Part shown: one piece after another, positions 1 to 5,531 of the stretch | Position numbering within the stretch: the stretch's first letter is position 1 | How the letters are laid out: every line of letters begins with the position of its first letter | Assembly (NCBI GenBank): GCA_016218905.1 | Contig: JACRCS010000373.1 | Coordinates: forward strand, 1-10,844 | DNA: 10,844 nucleotides | Direction: 5' to 3' | DNA from: Deltaproteobacteria bacterium | GTDB taxonomy: Bacteria > Desulfobacterota_C > Deferrisomatia > Deferrisomatales > JACRMM01 | Translations under genes and position numbers: made by a program | Notes under the pieces: generated by a model | The model's input: only the letters and a program-made list of their open reading frames with translations | Told to the model about the DNA's origin: nothing | The model's database searches: none

Positions 1-2
1 AG

Positions 3-32
3 GAAGGCCCGAAGCTGGCACTTCGGGCCTTC
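3..32 (+). terminator. Perfect 12-bp hairpin, terminator-like
   Basis: Bases 3-14 (GAAGGCCCGAAG) and 21-32 are perfect reverse complements around a six-base loop CTGGCA. Only a weak T-rich tail (TTCTGCT) follows, so intrinsic termination of a rightward gene lying outside the window is plausible but not strong. The symmetric stem could also act in the other direction. The hairpin is seen directly; its role as a terminator is inferred. Confidence 0.5.
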
Positions 33-91
33 TGCTATCTGGAGACCAGGCGATCAATACTCCGCTCGCCTCCAAACCTCAATCATACTCA

Positions 92-133
92 GGGGTCAGT
101 TTTGACCGGCACCCCGGGGTCAATTCTCTCCGG
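92..133. repeat. Two imperfect 18-bp direct repeats, IS-end-like
   Basis: GGGGTCAGTTTTGACCGG (92-109) recurs 24 bases later as GGGGTCAATTCTCTCCGG (116-133), matching at 14 of 18 positions. Between them is the perfect palindrome ACCCCGGGGT (111-120). Spaced GGGGTCA-type repeats are familiar to me from the ends of some IS21-family elements, which carry multiple terminal repeats. No transposase gene is visible in the window, so at most this is an outer end or relic. The repeat is observed; the IS origin is inference. Confidence 0.4.
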
Positions 134-752
134 CCGTGAAGAAGAAGCGCCCTTGCCTCGTTGACCCGGATCTTGGCTATGTGCTGAAAATCAGCTCTGT
201 TCATCTCTGCCCACTGCTATCGACGCATGGGGGACCGGCGGGGACGCTCCTGCCTTTTTACCTTTTCGTCGGACCTCTCCCGTTCCGTTTCCTTTCGATC
301 GAGCGACTCACCGACCCGCGCTCACACCGCATAGCCGCCCCAGCTGTGTCATCGTCATTCGGGCCACCTTCAGGCGACGGGAGAAGAAGGCGCTCACTGA
401 CGGCAGGAGACGGTCCCGTTCAGCGGCCCGGCGTCGGCCACAAGGGCTAAAGAGGCAATAAAGCAAGGACGTGTCCCCTCCCTCCCCCACTCCGAGTCAA
501 TGCCCGAGACAACGCTCCTGAAGATCCACGAGGTAACAAGTTAACAAGTTAAGGTTCCCCGAACGTACTACTAGATGCGCAAGGCCAATTTGCAGCGGAA
601 ATCCCGATTTGTTCACTTCGCGTCCATCATATCCGATCCTTCCTCTATTGGCGCTAACGCTAGTTTCACCGGCCGGCGGCGCCGCTGCAAGGAGAGCGAA
701 GCGAAGCACGCAGTATGCTCGCCGGTCCGAGTGGAAACTGTTGTTACACGTC
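134..752. other. Gene-free, lower-GC stretch
   Basis: I see no convincing gene here on either strand. The open frames present (104 codons from a GTG at 136, 60 codons leftward at 490-308, 68-70 codon frames near 500-780) have no good ribosome binding site, and their translations are low-complexity Arg/Pro/Ser-rich sequences that resemble no family I know. The stretch contains a tandem 8-bp repeat at 534-553 and a GC-rich patch near 670-690 containing the palindrome GCGGCGCCGC. It is best read as intergenic or degraded accessory DNA. Confidence 0.5.
534..553. repeat. 8-bp tandem repeat (TAACAAGT, about 2.5 copies)
   Basis: TAACAAGT occurs at 534-541 and 542-549, followed by a partial third copy TAAG. 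It is an AT-rich island in non-coding DNA. No function can be assigned; it may be a slippage product or a small binding site. Confidence 0.5.
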
Positions 753-1325
753 CTATCCTGCCTCTCGGAACCGGGCGGTGATCTCTCTGATGCACCTTTC
801 CATCAGTCGTTCCTTCGTTTCCAGCTTGGAAGCAAAGCCCACGAGATTGTCGAAGCCGGCTTCTGCTTGACTAAGGATGGCCTTCAATTCCGCCGCTGTT
901 TCTGTGCCCCCGTCTGGTACTATGACTGTGGGCCTCGACACCGCATCCGCGAGCATTTGATTGAACTCGCCAAACACCGCATCGAATGAAGGGAGATCAT
1001 AGAAGAGAGAGACCTCGTGCGGGAATTCTTTCGCCCTCCGATGCATCTCCCTATATTCCTCGATAAATATTTCTGTTGCCGATTCCAGCCCTTCGAGGTG
1101 GCCCGACTCACGCTGGCGCTGAAGCAGCCGCAGGCTGAGGGCGCAATTGTGCAGTTGTATGGCGGTTGCCCGTAATGTCTTCGTCGCGGCGATCGTGACG
1201 TCGAGCTTCCTCTCGTGGTAGGAGCGCCTTCTTTCGATCCTGTCCTTGGCGTGCATTTTCCAGAGATCGACAGCCTCTTTGGCGAGGAATCCTAGAATCC
1301 CTCCCAAGGCTACTTCCGGTAGCAT
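753..1325 (-). CDS. Hypothetical protein, alpha-helical, 190 residues
   Basis: The product is not recognised. The chosen ATG (1325) has a textbook GGAGGT six bases upstream; a longer frame opens at a GTG at 1370 but has no comparable ribosome site. The first ~20 residues (LPEVALGGILGFLAKEAVDLW) are hydrophobic with acidic and aromatic positions, so they could be a membrane-associated or amphipathic helix. A highly basic stretch (KDRIERRRSYHERK) follows, and then long predicted helices rich in E, R, L and A, such as EEYREMHRRAKEF. The C-terminal third, after a loop around VIVPDGGTE, is again helical. There are no enzyme motifs, cysteine pairs or nucleotide-binding loops. The gene stands alone on the minus strand in lower-GC DNA next to IS-like repeats, behind a possible attenuator, and is divergent from the cytochrome operon. 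This fits an acquired gene. It is probably real, but its function is unknown. Confidence 0.65.
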   Translation of the reverse strand: MLPEVALGGILGFLAKEAVDLWKMHAKDRIERRRSYHERKLDVTIAATKTLRATAIQLHNCALSLRLLQRQRESGHLEGLESATEIFIEEYREMHRRAKEFPHEVSLFYDLPSFDAVFGEFNQMLADAVSRPTVIVPDGGTETAAELKAILSQAEAGFDNLVGFASKLETKERLMERCIREITARFREAG

Positions 1326-1402
1326 GGCCGTACCTCCCTCAATTCGCGGCGTCAGGTATTCGCTCTTCACGTGTAACGGATATTAGGAGGGCGCCCGCAT
1401 AT

Positions 1403-1444
1403 CCCGCTTAACGCGGGCATCCGCCTAGCCCGATAATCTCGGGC
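1403..1444. repeat. Pair of small palindromes with 5-base loops
   Basis: CCCGC-TTAAC-GCGGG (1403-1417) and GCCCGA-TAATC-TCGGGC (1428-1444) are two stem-loops of the same design, with a CCCG-type stem, an AT-rich five-base loop and a CGGG-type stem, ten bases apart. A further GCCCGC at 1393-1398 can pair alternatively with GCGGGC at 1413-1418. They lie in the leader between the leftward terminator-like hairpin and the 190-residue gene. They could be REP-like repeats, RNA structure or an operator. They are not followed by T-tracts, so they are unlikely to be terminators. Confidence 0.55.
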
Positions 1445-1480
1445 AGCCCCTGACCAGAACTGCCCCCCCGGAATTCGACG

Positions 1481-1524
1481 AAAAAAAGGCGCCGGGCCGA
1501 CGGTTTGCGTCGGTTCCGGCGCCT
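1481..1524 (-). terminator. Strong leftward intrinsic terminator or attenuator
   Basis: Read on the minus strand, AGGCGCCGG (1524-1516) pairs with CCGGCGCCT (1495-1487). An inner CCGAC/GTCGG stem (1513-1509 with 1501-1497) closes a seven-base loop, and the element ends directly in seven T's (1487-1481). This is a classic intrinsic terminator for leftward transcription only; on the plus strand the tail is not T-rich. The only candidate promoter feeding it is the minus-strand site at 1577-1606, less than 100 bases away, so it would end a very short transcript. It may therefore control read-through into the 190-residue gene. Confidence 0.7.
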
Positions 1525-1576
1525 GAGGTTTCTGCGCGGGTCGAGTCCCCATGAGTCCTCCCGGAGAACGGGGCTC

Positions 1577-1606
1577 ACGCTAGTCCGCGGGCAAGAGGGA
1601 AGTCAA
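1577..1606 (-). promoter_or_regulatory. Candidate leftward sigma70-type promoter
   Basis: On the minus strand, TTGACT (1606-1601) and TAGCGT (1582-1577) are separated by 18 bases. The -35 box is close to consensus; the -10 box keeps only TA....T. Transcription would start near 1570 and make a leader with GGGAGG and an ATG (1552) before the terminator hairpin at 1524-1481. The call is a sequence match only. Confidence 0.4.
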
Positions 1607-1631
1607 CGGTAAAGGCCGGGACCAGCGTGCG

Positions 1632-1662
1632 CGGGCGCGGCAACTTTGTGTCCCCGCGCCCG
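1632..1662. promoter_or_regulatory. 9-bp inverted repeat between divergent promoters
   Basis: CGGGCGCGG (1632-1640) and CCGCGCCCG (1654-1662) are perfect reverse complements around a 13-base spacer. The element sits between the leftward -35 (1601-1606) and the rightward -35 (1704-1709), so it could be an operator shared by both directions. GC-rich chance pairing is also possible in this background. Confidence 0.3.
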
Positions 1663-1703
1663 GAGAATACGGCGCCGCGAATACCGCGCTTTGAGGGGGC
1701 GAA

Positions 1704-1731
1704 TTGACGGAAGCTTGATCTGGGCTAGCCT
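1704..1731 (+). promoter_or_regulatory. Candidate promoter of the cytochrome operon
   Basis: TTGACG (1704-1709) and TAGCCT (1726-1731) are separated by 16 bases, giving a start near 1738 and a leader of about 30 bases before the cytochrome ATG at 1769. Its style resembles the two other candidate promoters in the window (TTGAC- with a TA...T -10). Confidence 0.4.
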
Positions 1732-1768
1732 TTGCGGCGCCAACTTCCTCACTGCAAGGAGATGCACG

Positions 1769-2218
1769 ATGAAAGTCCGTCACGGTCTCCCCCTGGCCCT
1801 CGTCCTGCTGGCCCTCCCGGTCCTCTCCTCGGGCGCGGACCCGGCCGCGGCGATCAAGTACCGGCAAAACACCATGAGGGCCCAGGGTGCCCATCTGGCG
1901 AACCTCATGGCCCTGTCCAAGGGTGACTTCGCCAACAAGGGGCACGTCACCGCCCACGCCCAGTCCCTGGAGCTCACGGTCAAGACCGCCGCCGACGTCT
2001 TCCCGCCCGAGTCGAAGACCGGCGAGACGGACGCCCTGCCGGCGATCTGGGACAAGCCCGCGGAGTTCAACCAGGCCTACCAGGCCCTCGCCACCGCGGT
2101 GCCGAAGCTCACGGCTGCGGCCAAGTCCGACAAGCCCGACGCCTTGGGCCCGGCCCTCGCCGAGGTGGGTAAGGCCTGCAAGAACTGTCACGACAACTTC
2201 CGCAAGACGAAACAGTAA
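1769..2218 (+). CDS. Cytochrome c class II (c'/c556-like), secreted
   Basis: This is a 149-residue periplasmic monoheme cytochrome of the cytochrome c'/c556 family, which shuttles electrons or binds small ligands at a C-terminal heme. The heme site CKNCH is at residues 137-141, close to the C-terminus as is diagnostic for class II. An N-terminal signal peptide (MKVRHG, hydrophobic LPLALVLLALPVL, cleavage near SSGA) leaves a four-helix-sized mature protein. The first mature helix reads IKYRQNTMRAQGAH; Met36 stands where low-spin c556 proteins place their sixth ligand, so a c556-like, Met-ligated heme is more likely than an open c' site. The ATG is chosen because AAGGAG (1756-1761) lies seven bases upstream; an upstream in-frame extension would abolish the signal peptide. 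The gene is followed after six bases by a diheme cytochrome, so the two are probably co-translated partners. The family call is firm; the physiological partner is unknown. Confidence 0.9.
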   Translation: MKVRHGLPLALVLLALPVLSSGADPAAAIKYRQNTMRAQGAHLANLMALSKGDFANKGHVTAHAQSLELTVKTAADVFPPESKTGETDALPAIWDKPAEFNQAYQALATAVPKLTAAAKSDKPDALGPALAEVGKACKNCHDNFRKTKQ

Positions 2219-2224
2219 GCGCCC

Positions 2225-3139
2225 GTGGCGCGACTCGCGCCCCTCGCTCTCGCGCTCCTGGCGGCGGCGGCCCACGCGGCCGCCGCCCAGGCTCCGAATG
2301 CGGCGTCTGAGTCCGTGCGCCGGGGGCAGTACGTCTTTCAGGCCGCCGGTTGCCTCGGCTGCCACACCGACGTCGAGCACAAGGGAACGCCGCTGGCTGG
2401 AGGTCGGGCCCTGAAGACGCCCTTCGGGACCTTCTACGGGCCGAACATCACCCCCGACCCGCAGCACGGGCTCGGCCGCTGGAGCGAGGAGGACTTCCGG
2501 CGCGCTCTCCGAAAGGGCGTGTCGCCGCAGGGCAGCAACTACTTTCCCGCCTTCCCTTACCCCGCGTTCACCGGAATGACGGACGCGGACGTCGGCGACC
2601 TCTGGGCCTACCTCCGGTCGCTCGCTCCCGTCGCGGCGCAGAACCGGAAGCACGACCTGAAGTTCCCCTACTCGTGGCGCCCGGTCGTCCGCTTCTGGAA
2701 GATCCTCTACTTCAGGTCCGGTCCCCTCGAGCCCGACCCTGGTCTCAATCCCAGGCTGAATCGCGGCCGGTACATCGTCCGGGCGGTCTCCCACTGCGGG
2801 GAGTGCCACACGCCGAGGAACTCCCTCGGCGGGTTCGAGAAGGGCATGTTCCTCGCCGGAAACCCCGTGGGTCCCGGCGGCGAAGTCGTCCCCAACATCA
2901 CTCCCGACAAGAAGACGGGGATCGGCAAGTGGTCCGAGGGGGACCTGGTCGACGTCCTCAAGACCGGGATGATGCCGGACGGGGACTTTGCGGGAGGAGC
3001 CATGGGCGAGGTCGTCAAGAACTCGACGAGCCGCCTCACCGACGCCGACCGGCTCGCCGTCGCCGCCTTCGTCCGCTCCGTTCCCCCGGTGGAGCACGTC
3101 CTGCCGAAGCGCAAACACGACCATGAGCACGAGCACTGA
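2225..3139 (+). CDS. Diheme cytochrome c, secreted (AdhB-like)
   Basis: This is a 304-residue exported electron carrier with two class I cytochrome domains. A signal peptide (residues 1-23, Ala-rich, ending near AAQA) is followed by heme sites CLGCH (43-47) and CGECH (191-195). Each domain repeats the pattern PxGTFYGPNITPD or EVVPNITPDKK, then W-S-E, that is typical of cytochrome subunits of membrane alcohol dehydrogenases and isoquinoline-type oxidoreductases. Met118 (FTGMTD) and Met260 are likely distal ligands. The GTG start has no obvious ribosome site and lies six bases after the previous stop, which suggests translational coupling. The C-terminus ends in KHDHEHEH, an unusual His-rich tail. 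No dehydrogenase catalytic subunit is adjacent, so its electron donor must be encoded elsewhere. Confidence 0.92.
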   Translation: MARLAPLALALLAAAAHAAAAQAPNAASESVRRGQYVFQAAGCLGCHTDVEHKGTPLAGGRALKTPFGTFYGPNITPDPQHGLGRWSEEDFRRALRKGVSPQGSNYFPAFPYPAFTGMTDADVGDLWAYLRSLAPVAAQNRKHDLKFPYSWRPVVRFWKILYFRSGPLEPDPGLNPRLNRGRYIVRAVSHCGECHTPRNSLGGFEKGMFLAGNPVGPGGEVVPNITPDKKTGIGKWSEGDLVDVLKTGMMPDGDFAGGAMGEVVKNSTSRLTDADRLAVAAFVRSVPPVEHVLPKRKHDHEHEH

Positions 3140-3147
3140 TACGGTTC

Positions 3148-3175
3148 TCAGTCATCAGTCCTCAGTCATCAGTTC
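3148..3175. repeat. Four degenerate heptamers (TCAGTCA-type)
   Basis: TCAGTCA, TCAGTCC, TCAGTCA and TCAGTTC follow one another without spacers between the diheme cytochrome stop and the cystathionine beta-synthase start. The patch is AT-richer than the surrounding sequence. It resembles the short tandemly repeated heptamers (STRR) described from cyanobacteria; whether it is dispersed in this genome cannot be seen here. Confidence 0.7.
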
Positions 3176-3186
3176 TGGGAGCTAGC

Positions 3187-4188
3187 GTGGAGAGCTGCGG
3201 GAACATCCTGGATCTCATCGGGCAGACTCCCGTCGTCGAGGTGACCGGCTTCGATACGGGGCCGTGCCGGATCTTCCTCAAGCTCGAGCTGATGAACCCG
3301 GGCGGCTCGGTCAAGGACCGGATCGCGCTCTTCATGATCGAGGGGGCGGAGAAGCGGGGCGACATCCGGCCCGGGGACCTGCTCGTCGAGGCGACGGCCG
3401 GGAACACGGGGTTGGGCCTCGCCCTGGTGGCGAAGCAGAAGGGTTATCGGCTCCTCCTCGTCATCCCGGACAAGATGAGCCCCGAGAAGGTCCGCTGCTG
3501 CCGGGCCATGGGCGCCGAGGTCGTGATGACCCGTTCCGACGTCGGCAAGGGTCACCCCGATTACTACCAGGACCTGGCCCAGCGGATCGCAACCGAGAGG
3601 GGCGCCTACTTCGTCAACCAGTTCGGAAACCCGGACAACCCCAAAGCCCACGAGCTCAGCACCGGCCCCGAGCTCTGGGCCCAGATGGGCCACCAGATCG
3701 ACGCGATCGTCCTCGGGATCGGGAGCAGCGGAACGATCACCGGCCTCAGCGCCTTCTTCCGCCGGGCGGCGCCCGAGATGGACTTCGTGCTCGCGGACCC
3801 GGTGGGCTCGGTCCTCGTCCATTACGTGAAGACGGGGAAGCTCCGGAGGGCCGGGAGCTGGCTCGTCGAGGGGATCGGCGAGGACTTCGTCCCCTCGATC
3901 TGCGACCTCTCGTCCATCCGCGCCGCCTACTCGATCCCGGACGCCGAGTCCTTCTGGACGGCCCGGGCGCTTCTCCACCGGCAGGGCGTTCTCGGCGGGT
4001 CCACGACCGGGACCCTCCTCGCCGCGGCGTTGCGCTACTGCCGGGAGCAGACGAAGCCCAAGCGCGTCGTCACCTTCGCCGCCGACACCGGCGACCGCTA
4101 TCTCTCGAGGATGTACAACGACGACTGGCTCCGGGAGAAGGGGCTCCTGGATGCCGTCCTGGAGGGGGAACGTGCGCCCCGGGGCTAA
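3187..4188 (+). CDS. Cystathionine beta-synthase (PLP, fold type II)
   Basis: This 333-residue cytosolic PLP enzyme is predicted to join homocysteine with serine (or an activated serine) to give cystathionine. NPGGSVKDR at 37-45 places the PLP lysine at Lys43. ATAGNTG (69-75) is the cofactor/substrate loop, GIGSSGTITG (177-186) holds the phosphate, and GGSTTGT (270-276) completes the site. The segments TRSDVGKGHPDYYQDLA and VEGIGEDFVP (228-237) favour cystathionine beta-synthase over CysK. It lacks the C-terminal regulatory CBS domains and the N-terminal heme region of the animal enzyme, as is usual in bacteria. The GTG start is preceded by GGGAG (3177-3181) at five bases. Its 3' end overlaps the next gene, encoding the following enzyme of the same pathway. 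An O-acetylserine sulfhydrylase activity is the main alternative. Confidence 0.85.
   Translation: MESCGNILDLIGQTPVVEVTGFDTGPCRIFLKLELMNPGGSVKDRIALFMIEGAEKRGDIRPGDLLVEATAGNTGLGLALVAKQKGYRLLLVIPDKMSPEKVRCCRAMGAEVVMTRSDVGKGHPDYYQDLAQRIATERGAYFVNQFGNPDNPKAHELSTGPELWAQMGHQIDAIVLGIGSSGTITGLSAFFRRAAPEMDFVLADPVGSVLVHYVKTGKLRRAGSWLVEGIGEDFVPSICDLSSIRAAYSIPDAESFWTARALLHRQGVLGGSTTGTLLAAALRYCREQTKPKRVVTFAADTGDRYLSRMYNDDWLREKGLLDAVLEGERAPRG
4161..4174 (+). promoter_or_regulatory. Ribosome binding site deciding the start of the gamma-lyase
   Basis: GGAGG at 4161-4165 lies six bases before the GTG at 4172, inside the end of the cystathionine beta-synthase gene. It favours GTG 4172 over the in-frame ATG at 4151, whose AAGGGG (4138-4143) is a weaker match. 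Confidence 0.55.
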
Positions 4189-5341
4189 GACCCCCCACGG
4201 GTTCGGCACCCGCGCCATCCACGCCGGGCAGGCGCCGGACCCATCCACCGGCGCGGTGATGACTCCGATCTACGCGACCTCGACGTACGTCCAGGAGAGC
4301 CCCGGAGTCCACAAGGGCTTCGAGTACTCCCGCACCCAGAACCCCACCCGGTTCGCCCTGGAGCGGTGCGCGGCGGACCTGGAGGGAGGGACGCGGGGGT
4401 TCGCCTTCGCTTCCGGGATGGCCGCGGCCGCGACGCTCCTCGAGCTCCTGGAGCCCGGCAACCACGTCATCGCGGTGGACGACCTCTACGGCGGGAGCCG
4501 GCGGCTCTTCGAGCGCGTCCGGAAGCGCTCCGCCGGCCTCGACTTCACCTACATCGACCCGGACCGACCGGGCGCGTTGGACGGGGCGCTCCGGCCCGAG
4601 ACGCGCATGGTCTGGGTCGAGAGCCCGACGAACCCGCTCCTGAAGGTCGTCGACCTCCGGCGGGTGGCCGCTTTCGCCGAGACCCACGGCCTGCTGGCGG
4701 TCATGGACAACACCTTCGCGACGCCGTGGCTGCAGAGGCCCCTGGAGCTCGGCTTCCACGCCGTCCTCCACTCCACGACCAAGTACCTGAACGGGCACTC
4801 GGACGTGGTCGGGGGACTCCTGATCGTCGCCGACGGCGAGCTCGGAGAGCGGCTCGCGTTCCTCCAGAACGCGGTCGGCGGGGTCGCCGGCCCCTTCGAC
4901 TCCTTCCTCGTCCTCCGGGGCCTCAAAACGCTCCACCTCCGGATGGAGCGCCATTGCGCCAACGCGGCCCGGATCGCCGCGTGGCTCGAGGCCCACCCCA
5001 AGGTGGAGCGCGTCCTCTACCCCGGCCTCTCGAGCCATCCGCACCACGACCTCGCCCGGAGGCAGATGCGGGACTTCGGCGGGATGGTCTCCTTCTACCT
5101 CCGGGGAGGGCTCGACGAGGCGCGGCGCTTCCTGGAGGCGTGCCGGCTCTTCGCCCTCGCCGAGAGCCTCGGCGGGGTCGAGAGCCTCATCGAGCACCCC
5201 GCCCTCATGACCCACCATTCGGTCCCCGCCGAAGTGCGGGCCGAGCTCGGGATCAGCGACAATTTCGTCCGCCTCTCCGTCGGCGTCGAAGACGTCGAGG
5301 ACCTCCTGGCTGATCTCGAGGCCGCCCTCGCCTCGGTCTGA
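4172..5341 (+). CDS. Cystathionine gamma-lyase / gamma-synthase (Cys/Met PLP family)
   Basis: This PLP enzyme of the Cys/Met metabolism family (fold type I) is predicted to cleave cystathionine to cysteine, 2-oxobutyrate and ammonia. With this start it has 389 residues, a normal length. The opening GFGTRAIHAGQAPDPSTGAV is the usual N-terminal signature. EYSRTQNPTR carries the neighbouring-subunit phosphate contacts, MDNTFATP holds the aspartate that pairs with the pyridine nitrogen, and STTKYLNGHSDV contains the Schiff-base lysine (Lys204). The C-terminal ESLGGVESLIEHPALMTH motif is typical of gamma-lyase and gamma-synthase. A 17-base overlap with the beta-synthase gene makes a reverse transsulfuration pair the best reading. 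The lyase and synthase reactions cannot be separated by motif alone; an ATG at 4151 would add seven residues. Confidence 0.9.
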   Translation: MRPGAKTPHGFGTRAIHAGQAPDPSTGAVMTPIYATSTYVQESPGVHKGFEYSRTQNPTRFALERCAADLEGGTRGFAFASGMAAAATLLELLEPGNHVIAVDDLYGGSRRLFERVRKRSAGLDFTYIDPDRPGALDGALRPETRMVWVESPTNPLLKVVDLRRVAAFAETHGLLAVMDNTFATPWLQRPLELGFHAVLHSTTKYLNGHSDVVGGLLIVADGELGERLAFLQNAVGGVAGPFDSFLVLRGLKTLHLRMERHCANAARIAAWLEAHPKVERVLYPGLSSHPHHDLARRQMRDFGGMVSFYLRGGLDEARRFLEACRLFALAESLGGVESLIEHPALMTHHSVPAEVRAELGISDNFVRLSVGVEDVEDLLADLEAALASV

Positions 5342-5354
5342 CCGCGGGCCGTCC

Positions 5355-5374
5355 CGGCGCGAACAGCCGTTTTT
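5355..5374 (+). terminator. Weak terminator-like element after the transsulfuration genes
   Basis: CGGC (5355-5358) and GCCG (5366-5369) form a short stem directly followed by five T's (5370-5374), 14 bases after the gamma-lyase stop. The four-pair stem is marginal. Its position before a fresh promoter-like site supports an operon boundary here. Confidence 0.35.
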
Positions 5375-5450
5375 CTGCAATTTCGTCCGACACCCGCGAC
5401 CGATTCCCGCCGAGGACTGGTATCTCCCGGCGAAGCTTCCAAAACGGCGG

Positions 5451-5480
5451 TTGACGGTCTCGTCCCTCAACTGATACGCT
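5451..5480 (+). promoter_or_regulatory. Candidate promoter of the uptake/catabolism operon
   Basis: TTGACG (5451-5456) and TACGCT (5475-5480) are separated by 18 bases, in the 190-base gap upstream of the PrpD-like gene. A start near 5487 gives a leader of about 30 bases before the translation start. An operator for the operon's own XRE-cupin regulator would be expected near here, but I see no clear palindrome. Confidence 0.4.
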
Positions 5481-5503
5481 CGTACCAGCCTTGGGCCAGC
5501 CGA

Positions 5504-5519
5504 GAGGAGGTGCACGACG
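5504..5519 (+). promoter_or_regulatory. Strong ribosome site spaced for an ACG codon
   Basis: GAGGAGG (5504-5510) is the best ribosome binding site of the operon. At normal spacing (six bases, TGCACG) it faces ACG at 5517, in frame with the PrpD-like gene, not the TTG at 5532, which is 21 bases away. The context GGAGGTGCACGACG nearly copies that of the cytochrome start (GGAGATGCACGATG at 1758-1771). The GTG formed at 5510 is out of frame. Confidence 0.5.
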
Positions 5520-5531
5520 TCCTCCGAACCG

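Noticed and set aside
136..450. 104-codon open frame from a GTG, rightward
   Set aside because: It has no ribosome site, its composition is biased and non-globular, and it resembles no known protein. It is probably a chance frame in intergenic DNA.
308..490. 60-codon leftward frame
   Set aside because: It is short, overlaps the previous chance frame, and has no ribosome site or recognisable motif.
1537..1550. tRNA T-arm-like GCGGGTCGAGTCCCC
   Set aside because: One base of the TTC loop is missing, and no matching acceptor stem or anticodon arm can be drawn around it.
1367..1552. 61-codon leftward frame with a good GGGAGG site
   Set aside because: It runs through a strong terminator hairpin and T7 tract, and its translation is Pro/Arg/Gly-rich. 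It is kept only as a possible leader peptide in the attenuator finding, not as a gene.
1479..1570. Glycine-riboswitch resemblance on the minus strand (GGGAGGAC ... GAAACCTCAGGCGCC)
   Set aside because: The central CCGAAGG-type core is missing and the downstream gene is not a glycine-metabolism gene. The similarity is limited to short purine-rich pieces.
1580..3136. Long leftward open frame (518 codons) opposite the cytochromes
   Set aside because: It is a shadow frame caused by high GC content. The plus strand carries heme motifs and signal peptides, while this translation is repetitive Gly/Arg/Val/Glu.
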